A stretch of 64,000 nucleotides of DNA, from contig JACRAU010000014.1 in the NCBI GenBank assembly GCA_016234655.1, positions 1 through 64,000 on the forward strand, given 5' to 3'. Within the stretch, counting starts at the first letter, position 1; every line of letters begins with the position of its first letter. Made by a program: the position numbers and the translations under genes. Shown here piece by piece: positions 54,799 through 63,438 of this stretch. The stretch comes from Betaproteobacteria bacterium. Lineage in GTDB: Bacteria > Pseudomonadota > Gammaproteobacteria > Burkholderiales > Thiobacillaceae. The notes below the pieces were generated by a model. That model was not told the DNA's origin and did no database searches. It worked only from the letters and a program-made list of their open reading frames with translations.

Positions 54799-55011
54799 AT
54801 GCAAGCAAACGTTGGCGGGATCGACCGCATCATTCGCATCGTCGTCGGCCTGGCCCTGATCGCGTGGGCCGCATTGTTCGGCGGCCCGGTGTGGGCCTGG
54901 ATCGGCGTGGTGCCGCTGGCCACCGGCGCCATCGGCTGGTGCCCGGCCTATCTGCCCTTCGGCCTCAAGACCTGCAAGGGCGGGGCCTGCGCAAGCAAGC
55001 CGGCCGAATAA
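54799..55011 (+). CDS. DUF2892 inner membrane protein (YgaP-TM-like)
   Basis: A 70-aa protein with two predicted helices and a Cys-containing turn (GWCPAYLPFGLKTC). Members of this family are small membrane proteins, often fused or linked to rhodanese domains in sulfur metabolism. A strong SD (AGGAGG, 5 nt) precedes the ATG. Followed by a terminator, so it is a single-gene unit. Confidence 0.88.
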   Translation: MQANVGGIDRIIRIVVGLALIAWAALFGGPVWAWIGVVPLATGAIGWCPAYLPFGLKTCKGGACASKPAE

Positions 55012-55032
55012 GCCCGGCCCTAGGCAACGAAG

Positions 55033-55067
55033 ACGCAGCCCCATCCGGATGGGGCTGCGTTTTTTTT
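55033..55067 (+). terminator. Rho-independent terminator after the DUF2892 gene
   Basis: ACGCAGCCCC and GGGGCTGCGT pair around ATCCGGAT, followed by eight T. Confidence 0.93.
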
Positions 55068-55084
55068 CGTCCTGCCCCGTGCCG

Positions 55085-55116
55085 ACCGGCAAATCAGCAT
55101 TTGCTGATTTGCCGGT
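55085..55116. repeat. Perfect 15-bp inverted repeat upstream of the tetraheme operon
   Basis: The arms ACCGGCAAATCAGCA and TGCTGATTTGCCGGT are perfect complements separated by 2 nt. It sits after the terminator and before an AT-rich segment with TTGACT (55130-55135), so it could be a regulator-binding site or a cruciform. Confidence 0.8.
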
Positions 55117-55211
55117 TCCATAAAAATTATTGACTGGACGAACAGAGGGGGATAGCTTCCGGCATGGAATAAAAACATCAATACAAAAACCGTCGTCGAG
55201 AGGAGTACCGC

Positions 55212-55331
55212 ATGCCCTTGCAAGCCGAGCCTCAACAACTTGCCCACCCGGCGACAGCCCTTCCATTTCCTCGCACCGCCCTTTCCTTCTTGCCTCAAGC
55301 CGCCCGCCGGCCCGAACCGCGGCACCCCTAG
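55212..55331 (+). CDS. Small open frame with strong SD before the tetraheme cytochrome
   Basis: A 39-aa Pro/Ala-rich frame (MPLQAEPQQLAHPATALPF and more) preceded by GAGAGGAGTACCGC, a strong SD. No signal peptide, domain or known relative. It lies 42 nt before the cytochrome gene. Could be a real small protein, a leader peptide, or chance. Confidence 0.45.
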   Translation: MPLQAEPQQLAHPATALPFPRTALSFLPQAARRPEPRHP

Positions 55332-55373
55332 CAGATATGCACCTTGCCGTTGCCCCCTGAATAGGAGACATGA

Positions 55374-55838
55374 ATGCCGAAGCACATCGTTCGCATCATC
55401 ATCTTGATCGTGACCCTGCTCACGGTCGGCCTGAGCGCCAAGGCCTATTTCACGGTCGATACCTTCTACGACTACGGCCACTATCGCGGCGCGGCGGTGA
55501 CCGACATCGCTACCAGTCATGAACCGCGTTATCGCGGCCCCGACTATTGCAAGATGTGCCATATCGATCAGCATGCGGTCTGGTCCACCCACGGGCACAA
55601 GACCAACAAGTGCGAGGCCTGCCACGGCCCGGCCGGCCAGCACCCGGTCACCGGCAAGCTGCCGATCCCGCAAGACTCGGTGAAGCTGTGCACGCAGTGC
55701 CACCAGAAAATCACCGGCCGGCCGGCCAAGCAGCCGCAGGTCGTGCCCGCCGAGCATGCCGGCACCATGGCCTGCATCTATTGCCACGATCCGCATAAGC
55801 CCCGTCCTATCCGCATCAAGGAGGTCGCAGCAAAATGA
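55374..55838 (+). CDS. Membrane-anchored tetraheme cytochrome c
   Basis: A 154-aa cytochrome with an N-terminal signal-anchor helix (about 5-24) and four heme motifs: C59-x2-C62-H63, C80-x2-C83-H84, C106-x2-C109-H110 and C134-x2-C137-H138. It is shorter than NapC/NrfH and differs from the triheme DsrJ; it probably carries electrons between the periplasm and the NrfD partner. SD AGGAG lies 6 nt upstream. Its stop overlaps the ferredoxin start (ATGA). Confidence 0.9.
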   Translation: MPKHIVRIIILIVTLLTVGLSAKAYFTVDTFYDYGHYRGAAVTDIATSHEPRYRGPDYCKMCHIDQHAVWSTHGHKTNKCEACHGPAGQHPVTGKLPIPQDSVKLCTQCHQKITGRPAKQPQVVPAEHAGTMACIYCHDPHKPRPIRIKEVAAK

Positions 55839-56656
55839 GCGAAGAGATCAAGCAAACCGATCAAAAACGACGCGGTTTCCTGGGCGTTGCCGCCAAGGTG
55901 GCCGCCTGCACCTACGCCTTGCTCGGCACCGGCAGCGTGTTGTCGGCGGTGGCGGGCAAGAAGTCGTTCCCGACCGAGGACTACGAGTGGACCGAGCACA
56001 ACTGGGGCTACGCCATCGACGCCACCAAGTGCATCGGCTGCCTGCGTTGCGTCGAGGCTTGCAAGAACGAGAACGGCGTGGCGAAGAACGCCCACCACTT
56101 CCGCACCTGGGTCGAGCGTTACACCTGGATCGAGGGCGAGGACAAACCGCGGGTGGACAGCCAGAACGATCCGGGCAATATCGCGGCCTCCGGCTCCGAG
56201 GGCGAATACCGCTTCGACGACCGCTACAAGGACATGAAGGTGGTGAAGAGCTACTTCGTGCCGAAGATGTGCAACCACTGCAAGGACCCGTCCTGCGTGC
56301 AGGTCTGCCCCACCGGCGCGACCTTCAAGACCAAGGACGGCGCGGTGCTGGTCGACAAGAAATACTGCATCGGCTGCCAGTATTGCGTGCAGGGTTGCCC
56401 CTACGCCGCGCGCTACCTCAACGAAGAAGGCCAGCACGCCGACAAGTGCACCTGGTGCTATCACCGCATCACCAAGGGCATGAACCCGGCCTGCGTCGAG
56501 ATTTGCCCGACCGGGTCGCGCATGTTCGGCGATTACAACGACAAGAACAGCGTGGTCAACAAGTTCATCCGCGAGAACCGGGTGCAGGTGCTCAAGCCGG
56601 AGACCGGCAACAATCCGACCACCGTCTATATCGGTCTCGACAAGGAGGTGTGCTGA
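55835..56656 (+). CDS. Tat-exported 4x[4Fe-4S] ferredoxin (NrfC/DsrO/PsrB type)
   Basis: A 273-aa iron-sulfur protein. The Tat signal includes KRRGFLGVAAKVAAC. The Cys clusters are CIGCLRCVEAC, CNHCKDPSCVQVCP, CIGCQYCVQGCP and CTWCYHRI with later CVEICP. It would pass electrons between periplasmic carriers and the NrfD subunit. SD AAGGAGG is 10 nt upstream. Middle gene of the module; no catalytic molybdoenzyme is encoded nearby. Confidence 0.9.
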   Translation: MSEEIKQTDQKRRGFLGVAAKVAACTYALLGTGSVLSAVAGKKSFPTEDYEWTEHNWGYAIDATKCIGCLRCVEACKNENGVAKNAHHFRTWVERYTWIEGEDKPRVDSQNDPGNIAASGSEGEYRFDDRYKDMKVVKSYFVPKMCNHCKDPSCVQVCPTGATFKTKDGAVLVDKKYCIGCQYCVQGCPYAARYLNEEGQHADKCTWCYHRITKGMNPACVEICPTGSRMFGDYNDKNSVVNKFIRENRVQVLKPETGNNPTTVYIGLDKEVC

Positions 56657-57858
56657 TGGATATTCATGCGCTGTTTCATGCCAGCCCATTCACCGGCTAC
56701 GTCTACCCGAACGAGACGGTAGTCCCCTGGTCCATCCTGATCGTCATCTATCCCTACATGACCGGGCTAGTGGCGGGCGCCTTCACCGTATCCAGCCTGT
56801 ATCACGTGTTCGGTATAGAGCGTTTCAAAACGGTATCTCGTTTCGCGCTGATTACGGCCTTGTGCTTCATGGTCTTCGTGCCGGTGACCCTGCTATCGCA
56901 CCTGGGGCATCCGGAACGGGCCTTCAACGCCATGATCACGCCGCACACCACCTCGGCCATGGCGGTATTCGGCTATGTCGCCGCCTTCTATGTCTGCCTC
57001 TTGGCGCTGGAAATCTGGTTCATCTTCCGCGAGGACATCGTGGCCGGGGCAAAGGCGGCATCCGGCTGGAAGAGGCACATCTATCGCGTGCTCACGCTCG
57101 GTTCCTATGAGGTCAACGAAACCACGCGGCATTACGACCACAAATGGACCATGGCCCTGGCCATCATCGGCATCCCGGCGGCACATGGCCTACATGGCTA
57201 CGTCGGGTTTCTGTTCGGCTCGGTCAAGGCACGCGAGTGGTGGTCGTCCGACCTGATGCCGGTGATCTTCCTGTTCTCGGCGGTGATCTCGGGCGTGGCG
57301 GTGATGATCGTGTTGTACGCGATCGTCGCCAGGATTCGTAAGATGAAGATCGACGAGTCCGCGATCAAGGGCTTGATGCTCACGCTCTGGGCCTTCCTGA
57401 TGTTCACCGTCCTGTTGGAACTGGTCGAGTTCGGCGCCATGGCCTATCGTGCCCGCGAAGGCACCGAGGTGATCATGGAATATGTCAGCCATGGCCCGAT
57501 GTTCTGGCGTTTCGCCGTAATCCAGATCGGCCTGGGTGCCTTCGTGCCGGTCATCATCATGTCGCTCATGGTCCTCCGTGGCACCTCGGGCAAGGCACTG
57601 CTCGTCGGCACCCTGGTTTCGGCCGTGCTGGTGCTGATCTCGGTGCTGTTCATGCGTTACAACGTGGTGATCGGCGGCCAGGAAATCTCCAAGAGCATGA
57701 AGGGCATCGTGCATTACGAGCCGCCGCTCTGGGGCCGCGAGGGCCTACTGGTGGCCGGCCTGATCCTGATGGCGCCGCTGGGGCTTTACTATCTGCTGAC
57801 CCGCATCTTCGATCCATGGCACATAAAAACGCATGCAGACGACCCGGTGACGTACTAA
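56656..57858 (+). CDS. NrfD/PsrC-family quinone-interacting membrane subunit
   Basis: A 400-aa integral membrane protein with about 9-10 helices, of the NrfD/DsrP/PsrC family that exchanges electrons with quinone. Its ATG overlaps the ferredoxin stop (TGATG), and an AAGGAGG SD lies 6 nt upstream. It ends near a hairpin terminator. The module cytochrome-ferredoxin-NrfD resembles DsrJOP or NrfBCD, but without a terminal reductase. Confidence 0.92.
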   Translation: MDIHALFHASPFTGYVYPNETVVPWSILIVIYPYMTGLVAGAFTVSSLYHVFGIERFKTVSRFALITALCFMVFVPVTLLSHLGHPERAFNAMITPHTTSAMAVFGYVAAFYVCLLALEIWFIFREDIVAGAKAASGWKRHIYRVLTLGSYEVNETTRHYDHKWTMALAIIGIPAAHGLHGYVGFLFGSVKAREWWSSDLMPVIFLFSAVISGVAVMIVLYAIVARIRKMKIDESAIKGLMLTLWAFLMFTVLLELVEFGAMAYRAREGTEVIMEYVSHGPMFWRFAVIQIGLGAFVPVIIMSLMVLRGTSGKALLVGTLVSAVLVLISVLFMRYNVVIGGQEISKSMKGIVHYEPPLWGREGLLVAGLILMAPLGLYYLLTRIFDPWHIKTHADDPVTY

Positions 57859-57862
57859 AACG

Positions 57863-57892
57863 ACGAACCCCGCCGAGGCGGGGTTCGTTCTT
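57863..57892 (+). terminator. Hairpin after the NrfD gene
   Basis: ACGAACCCCGC and GCGGGGTTCGT form a strong stem 5 nt after the stop. The T-run after it is weak (TTCTTAG), so efficiency is uncertain. Confidence 0.75.
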
Positions 57893-57923
57893 AGTGGCTG
57901 TCCTAAAAAATCGCCACCGCTTC

Positions 57924-58014
57924 CGTAGAAGCGGCCTTTATGCCCTTTGGGTATCCTGGCCGCGAAACAGCCTACATCGCGGCCAGGAGGTTCGCGGCCG
58001 GGAGGCCGCTCTAC
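57924..58014. repeat. GTAGAAGCGGCC-type REP palindrome cluster
   Basis: It is bounded by GTAGAAGCGGCC and its reverse-strand mate (GGCCGCTCTAC) and contains several copies of GGCCGCGA in both directions. It fills the gap between the NrfD gene and ilvA and is a decayed relative of the soeA-soeB palindrome (12787-12842). Confidence 0.78.
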
Positions 58015-58057
58015 AGGGCAATTCCAGGCTTGGTGGATTTTTTATTAGTGGCCAGGT

Positions 58058-59569
58058 TTAACCCAGGAACAGCTTGTACGCCGGGTTCTTCGATTCGTTC
58101 CAATAGCGATAACCCAGGCCGTCGAGGAAGGCCTTGAACGCCGCCTTGTCCTTGGCCGGCACCTGCACGCCGCACAGGACGCGGCCGAAATCGGCACCGT
58201 GGTTGCGGTAGTGGAATAGGCTGATGTTCCACTTATTGCCCAGGCTGTTCAGAAACTTCATCAGCGCGCCCGGCCGCTCGGGGAACTCGAAGCGGTAGAT
58301 CACCTCGTCCTTGGCCTGGGGCGCCTTGCCGCCGACCAGGTGACGGATATGCAGCTTGGCCATCTCGTTGTCGGTGAGATCGAGCACCGGCAGATCGTGG
58401 CGCTTGAGCGACGCGATCATCTTGTCGACCTCGGCCCGGTTTTGCACCTGCACGCCGACGAAGATGTGCGCGACCTTGGGGTCGTCGAAACGGTAGTTGA
58501 ACTCGGTGATGGTGTGGCCGCCCAGCAGCGAGCAGAAGGTCTTGAAGCTGCCCGGCTTCTCCGGGATGGTCACCGCCAGCACCGCCTCGCGCTTCTCGCC
58601 CAGCTCGGCCCGCTCGGCGACGAAGCGCAGGCGGTCGAAGTTCATGTTGGCGCCGCTGGCGATGGCGACCAGATGCTTGTCCTTGGCCTTCTCGCGCGCG
58701 ACCCAGGCCTTGAGGCCGGCCACCGACAGGGCGCCGGCCGGCTCCAGAATGGAACGGGTGTCCTCGAACACATCCTTGATCGCGGCGCAGATCGCGTCGT
58801 TGTCCACACGGATGATCTCGTCGACGTATTGCTGGCACAGCCGGAAGGTCTCGGCCCCGACCTGCTTCACCGCCACGCCGTCGGCGAACAGGCCGACCTG
58901 GGCCAGGGTCACCCGCTCGCCCTTGGCCAGGGAACGAGCCATGGCGTCGGCCTCTTCCGGCTCGACGCCGATGATCTTGATCTCCGGCCGCAACCGCTTC
59001 ACATAGGCGGCGATGCCGGCGATCAGGCCGCCACCGCCGACCGGCACGAAAATCGCGTGCGGGCAGGCCGACTTGGCCTGGCGCATCAGCTCCATGGCCA
59101 CTGTGCCCTGACCGGCGATCACCTCGGGGTCGTCGTAGGGATGGACGAAGGTCTTCTTCTCCTTCTTGGCGATGGCCATGGCATGGTGATAGGCCTCGTC
59201 GTAGGAATCGCCGTGCAGCACCACCTTGGCACCGCGCTTGGCCACGGCGTCCACCTTGATCTGCGGCGTGGTCGCCGGCATCACGATGGTCGCCTCGCAG
59301 TTCAGAATCTGCGCCGCCAGGGCCACGCCCTGGGCGTGGTTGCCGGCCGAGGCCGCCGCCACCCCGCGCTTGAGCGCCGCCGCCGGCAGCGAGGCCATCT
59401 TGTTATAGGCGCCGCGCAGCTTGAACGAAAACACCGGCTGCATGTCCTCGCGCTTGAGCCACACCGTGTTCTTCAAGCGGCGCGAGAGGTTGGGCGCCTG
59501 GTCCAGGGGCGACTCGATGGCCACGTCGTAGACGCGGGCGAGCAGGATTTTTTCCAGATAGTCCATCAT
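58058..59569 (-). CDS. ilvA: Threonine ammonia-lyase, biosynthetic
   Basis: A 503-aa PLP enzyme that converts threonine to 2-oxobutanoate, the first step of isoleucine synthesis. The PLP lysine is in SFKLRGAYN (K50). Glycine-rich PLP-phosphate loop GGGGLIAGIAAYVK. The C-terminal half carries two ACT-like regulatory domains (about 330-500), typical for isoleucine-inhibited enzymes. The start at 59569 gives a family-like N-terminus; 19 more codons are open upstream. It diverges from rpiA with an 80-nt gap. Confidence 0.95.
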   Translation of the reverse strand: MMDYLEKILLARVYDVAIESPLDQAPNLSRRLKNTVWLKREDMQPVFSFKLRGAYNKMASLPAAALKRGVAAASAGNHAQGVALAAQILNCEATIVMPATTPQIKVDAVAKRGAKVVLHGDSYDEAYHHAMAIAKKEKKTFVHPYDDPEVIAGQGTVAMELMRQAKSACPHAIFVPVGGGGLIAGIAAYVKRLRPEIKIIGVEPEEADAMARSLAKGERVTLAQVGLFADGVAVKQVGAETFRLCQQYVDEIIRVDNDAICAAIKDVFEDTRSILEPAGALSVAGLKAWVAREKAKDKHLVAIASGANMNFDRLRFVAERAELGEKREAVLAVTIPEKPGSFKTFCSLLGGHTITEFNYRFDDPKVAHIFVGVQVQNRAEVDKMIASLKRHDLPVLDLTDNEMAKLHIRHLVGGKAPQAKDEVIYRFEFPERPGALMKFLNSLGNKWNISLFHYRNHGADFGRVLCGVQVPAKDKAAFKAFLDGLGYRYWNESKNPAYKLFLG

Positions 59570-59649
59570 GCTGGTTTCAACCGGTTTGAAATAGGCGCTA
59601 AACCCCGTTATTCTCGATGTTTTCACGGCAACTTAAAAGCATAAACACC

Positions 59650-60312
59650 ATGAGCATGACCCAAGACGAAATGAAGCAGGCCGTCGCCCGCGCCGCCATC
59701 GAACACGTGCCCGCCGGCATCATCGGCGTCGGCACCGGCTCCACCGCCAATTTTTTCATCGACGAACTGGCCCACATCAAGGGCAAGATCGACGGCGCCG
59801 TGGCCTCCTCGGTCGCCACCGCCGAGCGCCTGAAGAAACACGGCATCCGCGTGCTCGACCTGAACGAGGCCGGCGAGATGGAAGTCTACGTCGACGGCGC
59901 CGACGAAATCACCCGGCACATGGCCATGGTCAAGGGCGGCGGCGGCGCGCTGACGCGGGAGAAGATCGTGGCCGCATGCGCCAAGAAGTTCGTCTGCATC
60001 GTCGACCAGACCAAGCTGGTCGACGTAATGGGCAAGTTCCCGCTGCCGGTCGAGGTTATTCCCATGGCCCGCTCCTACGTGGCCCGGCAACTGGTCAAGC
60101 TGGGCGGCAACCCCGTGCTGCGCACCGGCTTCACCACCGACAACGGCAACGTCATCCTCGACGTGCACGGCATGAACATTTTGGACCCGGTCGCGCTGGA
60201 GACCGAGATCAACCAGATCGTCGGCGTAGTAACCAACGGCCTGTTCGCTCGCCGCGGCGCCGATGTCTGCCTGATGGGTACGCCGGAAGGCGTGCAGACG
60301 CTGACACGCTGA
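59650..60312 (+). CDS. rpiA: Ribose-5-phosphate isomerase A
   Basis: A 220-aa enzyme that interconverts ribose 5-phosphate and ribulose 5-phosphate. It has [15 protein letters not shown] (about 25-39) and [20 protein letters not shown], both diagnostic. The start at 59650 gives [10 protein letters not shown]. Single gene; a terminator follows. Confidence 0.96.
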   Translation: MSMTQDEMKQAVARAAIEHVPAGIIGVGTGSTANFFIDELAHIKGKIDGAVASSVATAERLKKHGIRVLDLNEAGEMEVYVDGADEITRHMAMVKGGGGALTREKIVAACAKKFVCIVDQTKLVDVMGKFPLPVEVIPMARSYVARQLVKLGGNPVLRTGFTTDNGNVILDVHGMNILDPVALETEINQIVGVVTNGLFARRGADVCLMGTPEGVQTLTR

Positions 60313-60313
60313 T

Positions 60314-60346
60314 TCAAAACAAAAGGGGCCGCATGCCGGCCCCTTT
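60314..60346. terminator. Terminator between rpiA and the lipoprotein gene
   Basis: AAAGGGGCCG and CGGCCCCTTT form a stem around CATGC. On the minus strand the stem is followed by TTTTGTTTTG, so it serves the lipoprotein gene at 60366 and probably also rpiA. Confidence 0.85.
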
Positions 60347-60365
60347 GGGTCATCCGACCGGATTG

Positions 60366-60920
60366 TTACTTTATCGAGACATTCTGAATATTGGACCGGA
60401 ATAGTTCATCGATAAGCTGCGTGATGTTCGCTCTAACAGCGCCTTCATTTGCAAGCTTCAGTCGTTCAGCACCTAACAACGCATCGCCAAAGCTGGCCGT
60501 ATAAGGCACCGCTACCGTTCTACCAAAAACCTCCTTGCCAGTAGCACGCTCGGATACCGTGTAGCGAACAGATGCGGTCACCGTCATGTCGAATCCAGCA
60601 AATGGCTGATCCACTTTTTCCAAATGGGCCGTCAACAAATAACGGCTATTCGGGTCCAAGCTAAGCAGTCCAACAGCACGCAGCGAGCCTTCAAGCGCCT
60701 GCCTGAACTCGTTGCTGCCAATGCTGGATCTCCACATGGGATTGGTTTCTTGCCCACCCGTAACATCACGAACCATGAGATGGTTCCGAAATGGGGTGGC
60801 AGCGACACGCTGCGACGGCTGACCTTCCACCGTCATTTGGTCTACACGGGCAGGAGTTGCGCATCCGGCCATCATGGCGACCATCGCCAGCAACACAGCT
60901 ATCGGGAAATATTTCTTCAT
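60366..60920 (-). CDS. Predicted lipoprotein of unknown function
   Basis: A 184-aa protein with a lipoprotein signal (lipobox MAGC, Cys at 20). No recognised domain. Repeated beta-strand-like segments (FAGFDMTVTASVRYTVSERA) suggest an envelope protein. GC content is lower than in neighbouring genes, so it may have been acquired. A second small lipoprotein gene follows 30 nt upstream on the same strand. Confidence 0.75.
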   Translation of the reverse strand: MKKYFPIAVLLAMVAMMAGCATPARVDQMTVEGQPSQRVAATPFRNHLMVRDVTGGQETNPMWRSSIGSNEFRQALEGSLRAVGLLSLDPNSRYLLTAHLEKVDQPFAGFDMTVTASVRYTVSERATGKEVFGRTVAVPYTASFGDALLGAERLKLANEGAVRANITQLIDELFRSNIQNVSIK

Positions 60921-60950
60921 GATCGCTCCAGCAATAGATTGATGAAGAGA

Positions 60951-61364
60951 TTACTGCTGCGCAGTGGGCTTTGCAGCCTGTACTGGCTGCATCGGAGCAG
61001 CAGCAGCGACCATACCGGGGCATTTTTTGATGACCGAGGCTTGCGTTAGCGCCTCGTATTCACCCTTAAGTCGTGCATATTCAGCTTCTTGCTGCTTTGT
61101 TCCCCCAAGCGCAAAAAGTGCAGGCCAGAAAAGAACAATACCAACACCAGCAATAGCCTTGTCATTGGAAGCCGCCTCATCCAGCCTACCTGCAAGCTGG
61201 TTCACGCGAACCTGAATCCGCTGAAGCTCCCCTGTTAGCTGGCCACAGTCATATGCCTGATATTGCATTGGAGTGACATATGCCGTTGCTATGTCTTTTG
61301 ATGCAGTGGCGCATCCCATGAGCGCAATGGAAGCGGAGACGCTTAAAGCGATTATTTTTTTCAT
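60951..61364 (-). CDS. Small lipoprotein with coiled coil, unknown function
   Basis: A 137-aa protein with lipobox LMGC (Cys at 18). Residues about 38-70 form a likely coiled coil (LTGELQRIQVRVNQLAGRLD), then a hydrophobic segment (IAGVGIVLFWPALFALGG). No domain recognised. Probably co-transcribed with the lipoprotein gene at 60366. Lower-GC surroundings again. Confidence 0.72.
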   Translation of the reverse strand: MKKIIALSVSASIALMGCATASKDIATAYVTPMQYQAYDCGQLTGELQRIQVRVNQLAGRLDEAASNDKAIAGVGIVLFWPALFALGGTKQQEAEYARLKGEYEALTQASVIKKCPGMVAAAAPMQPVQAAKPTAQQ

Positions 61365-61517
61365 AAAAGCCCCTTAGATAAAAATATCGTCAGAACCCGA
61401 TCATCGCGTCATCAACAAAGGGACAAAAGAAAGATGCTCTGACGCCGTCAAATAGCCATGCTGAGTCACTCTCCCCTGTGCCTGGTTATTATGTGTTCCG
61501 ATTTGGCTGAGATCAGG

Positions 61518-61535
61518 GTCAGCATTAACGCTGAC
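61518..61535. repeat. Short inverted repeat in the gap upstream of the lipoprotein genes
   Basis: GTCAGC and GCTGAC flank ATTAAC, a possible operator or hairpin. It lies in a 248-nt gap between the lipoprotein genes and yacG in which no gene was recognised. Confidence 0.4.
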
Positions 61536-61612
61536 AGCACGATTTATACCCTAAGCATTAGGCATTTGCCATAGCCACACGACGAGTCATGCCATGTTGA
61601 TCTAGCCTGTCA

Positions 61613-61801
61613 CTATCCCTCAGGCCGCTCACCACTCAAAGGCTCATCTTCCGCCGGCACCCGGTATTTCTCGGTGGCCCACTCGCCCAGGTCGATCAGC
61701 TTGCAGCGCTCGGAGCAGAAGGGCTTGAATTGGTTTTCCGGCCGCCACTCGACGGGTTTGCCGCAGGTGGGACAGATGACGGTGCGGTATTTCTGTGTCA
61801 T
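61613..61801 (-). CDS. yacG: DNA gyrase inhibitor YacG
   Basis: A 62-aa zinc protein with C10, C13, C29 and C33 in the spacing of YacG, which binds and inhibits GyrB. It also has the following [13 protein letters not shown] motif typical for the family. A terminator separates it from erpA. Confidence 0.92.
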   Translation of the reverse strand: MTQKYRTVICPTCGKPVEWRPENQFKPFCSERCKLIDLGEWATEKYRVPAEDEPLSGERPEG

Positions 61802-61814
61802 TTTGATTCAGCAA

Positions 61815-61845
61815 TAAAAAAAGGCGGCCAAGGCCGCCTTTTTAG
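61815..61845 (-). terminator. Terminator of erpA
   Basis: AAGGCGGCC and GGCCGCCTT form a stem with T-runs on both sides (minus strand: TTTTTTTATTGC). It lies between the end of erpA and the yacG gene. Confidence 0.92.
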
Positions 61846-61860
61846 CACATCCGTTCTCGC

Positions 61861-62208
61861 TTAGGCGGAGAAGGATGAGCCGCAGCCGCAAGTAGACACG
61901 GCGTTGGGGTTCTTGATGACGAACTGAGCGCCTTCCAGGCCTTCGCTGTAGTCGATCTCGGCGCCGACCATGTATTGCAGGCTCATCGGGTCGATCAGCA
62001 GGGTGACGCCGTTTTTCTGCATCACGGTGTCGTCTTCGTTTTGCACTTCATCGAAGGTAAAGCCGTATTGGAAGCCGGAGCAGCCGCCGCCGGTGACGAA
62101 GACGCGCAGTTTCAGGTCGGGGTTGCCTTCTTCCTCGATCAGCGATTTCACCTTGCTGGCGGCGCTGTCGGTGAAGACCATGGGGTTCATTTCGGTCGCG
62201 GCATTCAT
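61861..62208 (-). CDS. erpA: Iron-sulfur cluster insertion protein ErpA
   Basis: A 115-aa A-type carrier that delivers [4Fe-4S] clusters. The three conserved cysteines are C43 ([10 protein letters not shown]), C107 and C109 (STCGCGSSF). It is transcribed as its own unit; argC lies upstream on the same strand 97 nt away. Confidence 0.95.
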   Translation of the reverse strand: MNAATEMNPMVFTDSAASKVKSLIEEEGNPDLKLRVFVTGGGCSGFQYGFTFDEVQNEDDTVMQKNGVTLLIDPMSLQYMVGAEIDYSEGLEGAQFVIKNPNAVSTCGCGSSFSA

Positions 62209-62305
62209 CGCGGGTACTCCTATCTAAAAGTTCAGCTTGGGCATTATTGAGGTGGGGAAAGCTCCCGTCAACCATGCCTTCAATATGGGTTCGCCCGGTA
62301 AAACT

Positions 62306-63334
62306 TCAAGGCGAAACAGCGATTTGGCTGAGACCCAGAGTTTCGCCCAGGCCGAACATCAGGTTCATGTTCTGCACGGCCTGGCCGGCGGCGCCCTTGA
62401 CCAGGTTGTCGATCACCGACAGCACGACCACGGTGTCGCCGCCTTGCGGCCGGTGCACGGCGATGCGGCAGGTGTTGATCGAGCGCACCGAGCGGGTCTC
62501 GGGGTGGGACTTGGCCGGCATCACGTCGACGAAGTATTCGCCGGCATAGCGCTTTTCATACAAGGCTTGCAGATCGACCTCTTTGCTCAGCTTGGCGTAG
62601 AGCGTGGCGTGGATGCCGCGGATCATCGGCGTGAGGTGCGGCACGAAGGTCAGGCCCACGTCGTGACCGGCCATCCGGCCCAAGCCCTGGCGGATCTCCG
62701 GCAGGTGACGGTGGCCGGCCACGGCATAGGCCTTGAAGCTGTCGGTGGCCTCGGCATAGAGGATGTGGGTCTCGGCCTTGCGTCCGGCGCCGGAGACGCC
62801 GGATTTGCAGTCGGCGACCAGGCCCTTGGTGTCGATGACGCCGGCCTCGACCAGGGGCAGGAAGCCCAGTTGCACGGCGGTGGGGTAGCAGCCGGGGTTG
62901 GCGATCAGCCGGGCCTTTTTCACGGCCTCGCGGTTGATCTCGGGCAGGCCGTAGACCGCCTCGGCCACCAACTCGGGGCAGGCGTGCTCCATGCCGTACC
63001 ACTTGGACCACTCGGCCACGTCCTTGATCCGGAAGTCGGCCGCCAGGTCGATGACCTTGACCCCGGCATCGAGCAGTTCGCGGGTCTGCTGCATGGCGAC
63101 GCCGTTCGGCGTGGCGAAGAACACCACGTCGCACGATTTGAGCGGCGCCTCATCGGGGGTGGAGAAGGCAAGATCGACCCGGCCGCGCAGGGACGGAAAC
63201 ATCTCGGCCACCGGCATGCCGGCCTCTTTGCGCGAGGTGATGGCCGCCAGTTCGACTTCGGGGTGCTGGGCCAACAAGCGGAGCAGCTCCACGCCCGTGT
63301 AGCCGGTGCCGCCGACGATGCCTGCCTTGATCAT
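62306..63334 (-). CDS. argC: N-acetyl-gamma-glutamyl-phosphate reductase
   Basis: A 342-aa NADPH enzyme of arginine synthesis. The N-terminal [19 protein letters not shown] binds the cofactor, and the catalytic Cys is C149 in ANPGCYPTA. Full length. It lies after rpsI, from which it is separated by a terminator. Confidence 0.96.
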   Translation of the reverse strand: MIKAGIVGGTGYTGVELLRLLAQHPEVELAAITSRKEAGMPVAEMFPSLRGRVDLAFSTPDEAPLKSCDVVFFATPNGVAMQQTRELLDAGVKVIDLAADFRIKDVAEWSKWYGMEHACPELVAEAVYGLPEINREAVKKARLIANPGCYPTAVQLGFLPLVEAGVIDTKGLVADCKSGVSGAGRKAETHILYAEATDSFKAYAVAGHRHLPEIRQGLGRMAGHDVGLTFVPHLTPMIRGIHATLYAKLSKEVDLQALYEKRYAGEYFVDVMPAKSHPETRSVRSINTCRIAVHRPQGGDTVVVLSVIDNLVKGAAGQAVQNMNLMFGLGETLGLSQIAVSP

Positions 63335-63395
63335 GTGCCGTGTCCTTTACCGATGTCTCTGCAATAGGGCGATGATAGCCCCGGAACGTGACAAA

Positions 63396-63426
63396 TAAAA
63401 AAGCCGCCCGGAAGGCGGCTTTTTTA
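63396..63426 (-). terminator. Terminator of rpsI
   Basis: AAGCCGCC and GGCGGCTT form a stem around CGGAA, with A/T runs on both sides. It ends the rplM-rpsI operon before argC. Confidence 0.93.
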
Positions 63427-63438
63427 AGGTATTGCCGA

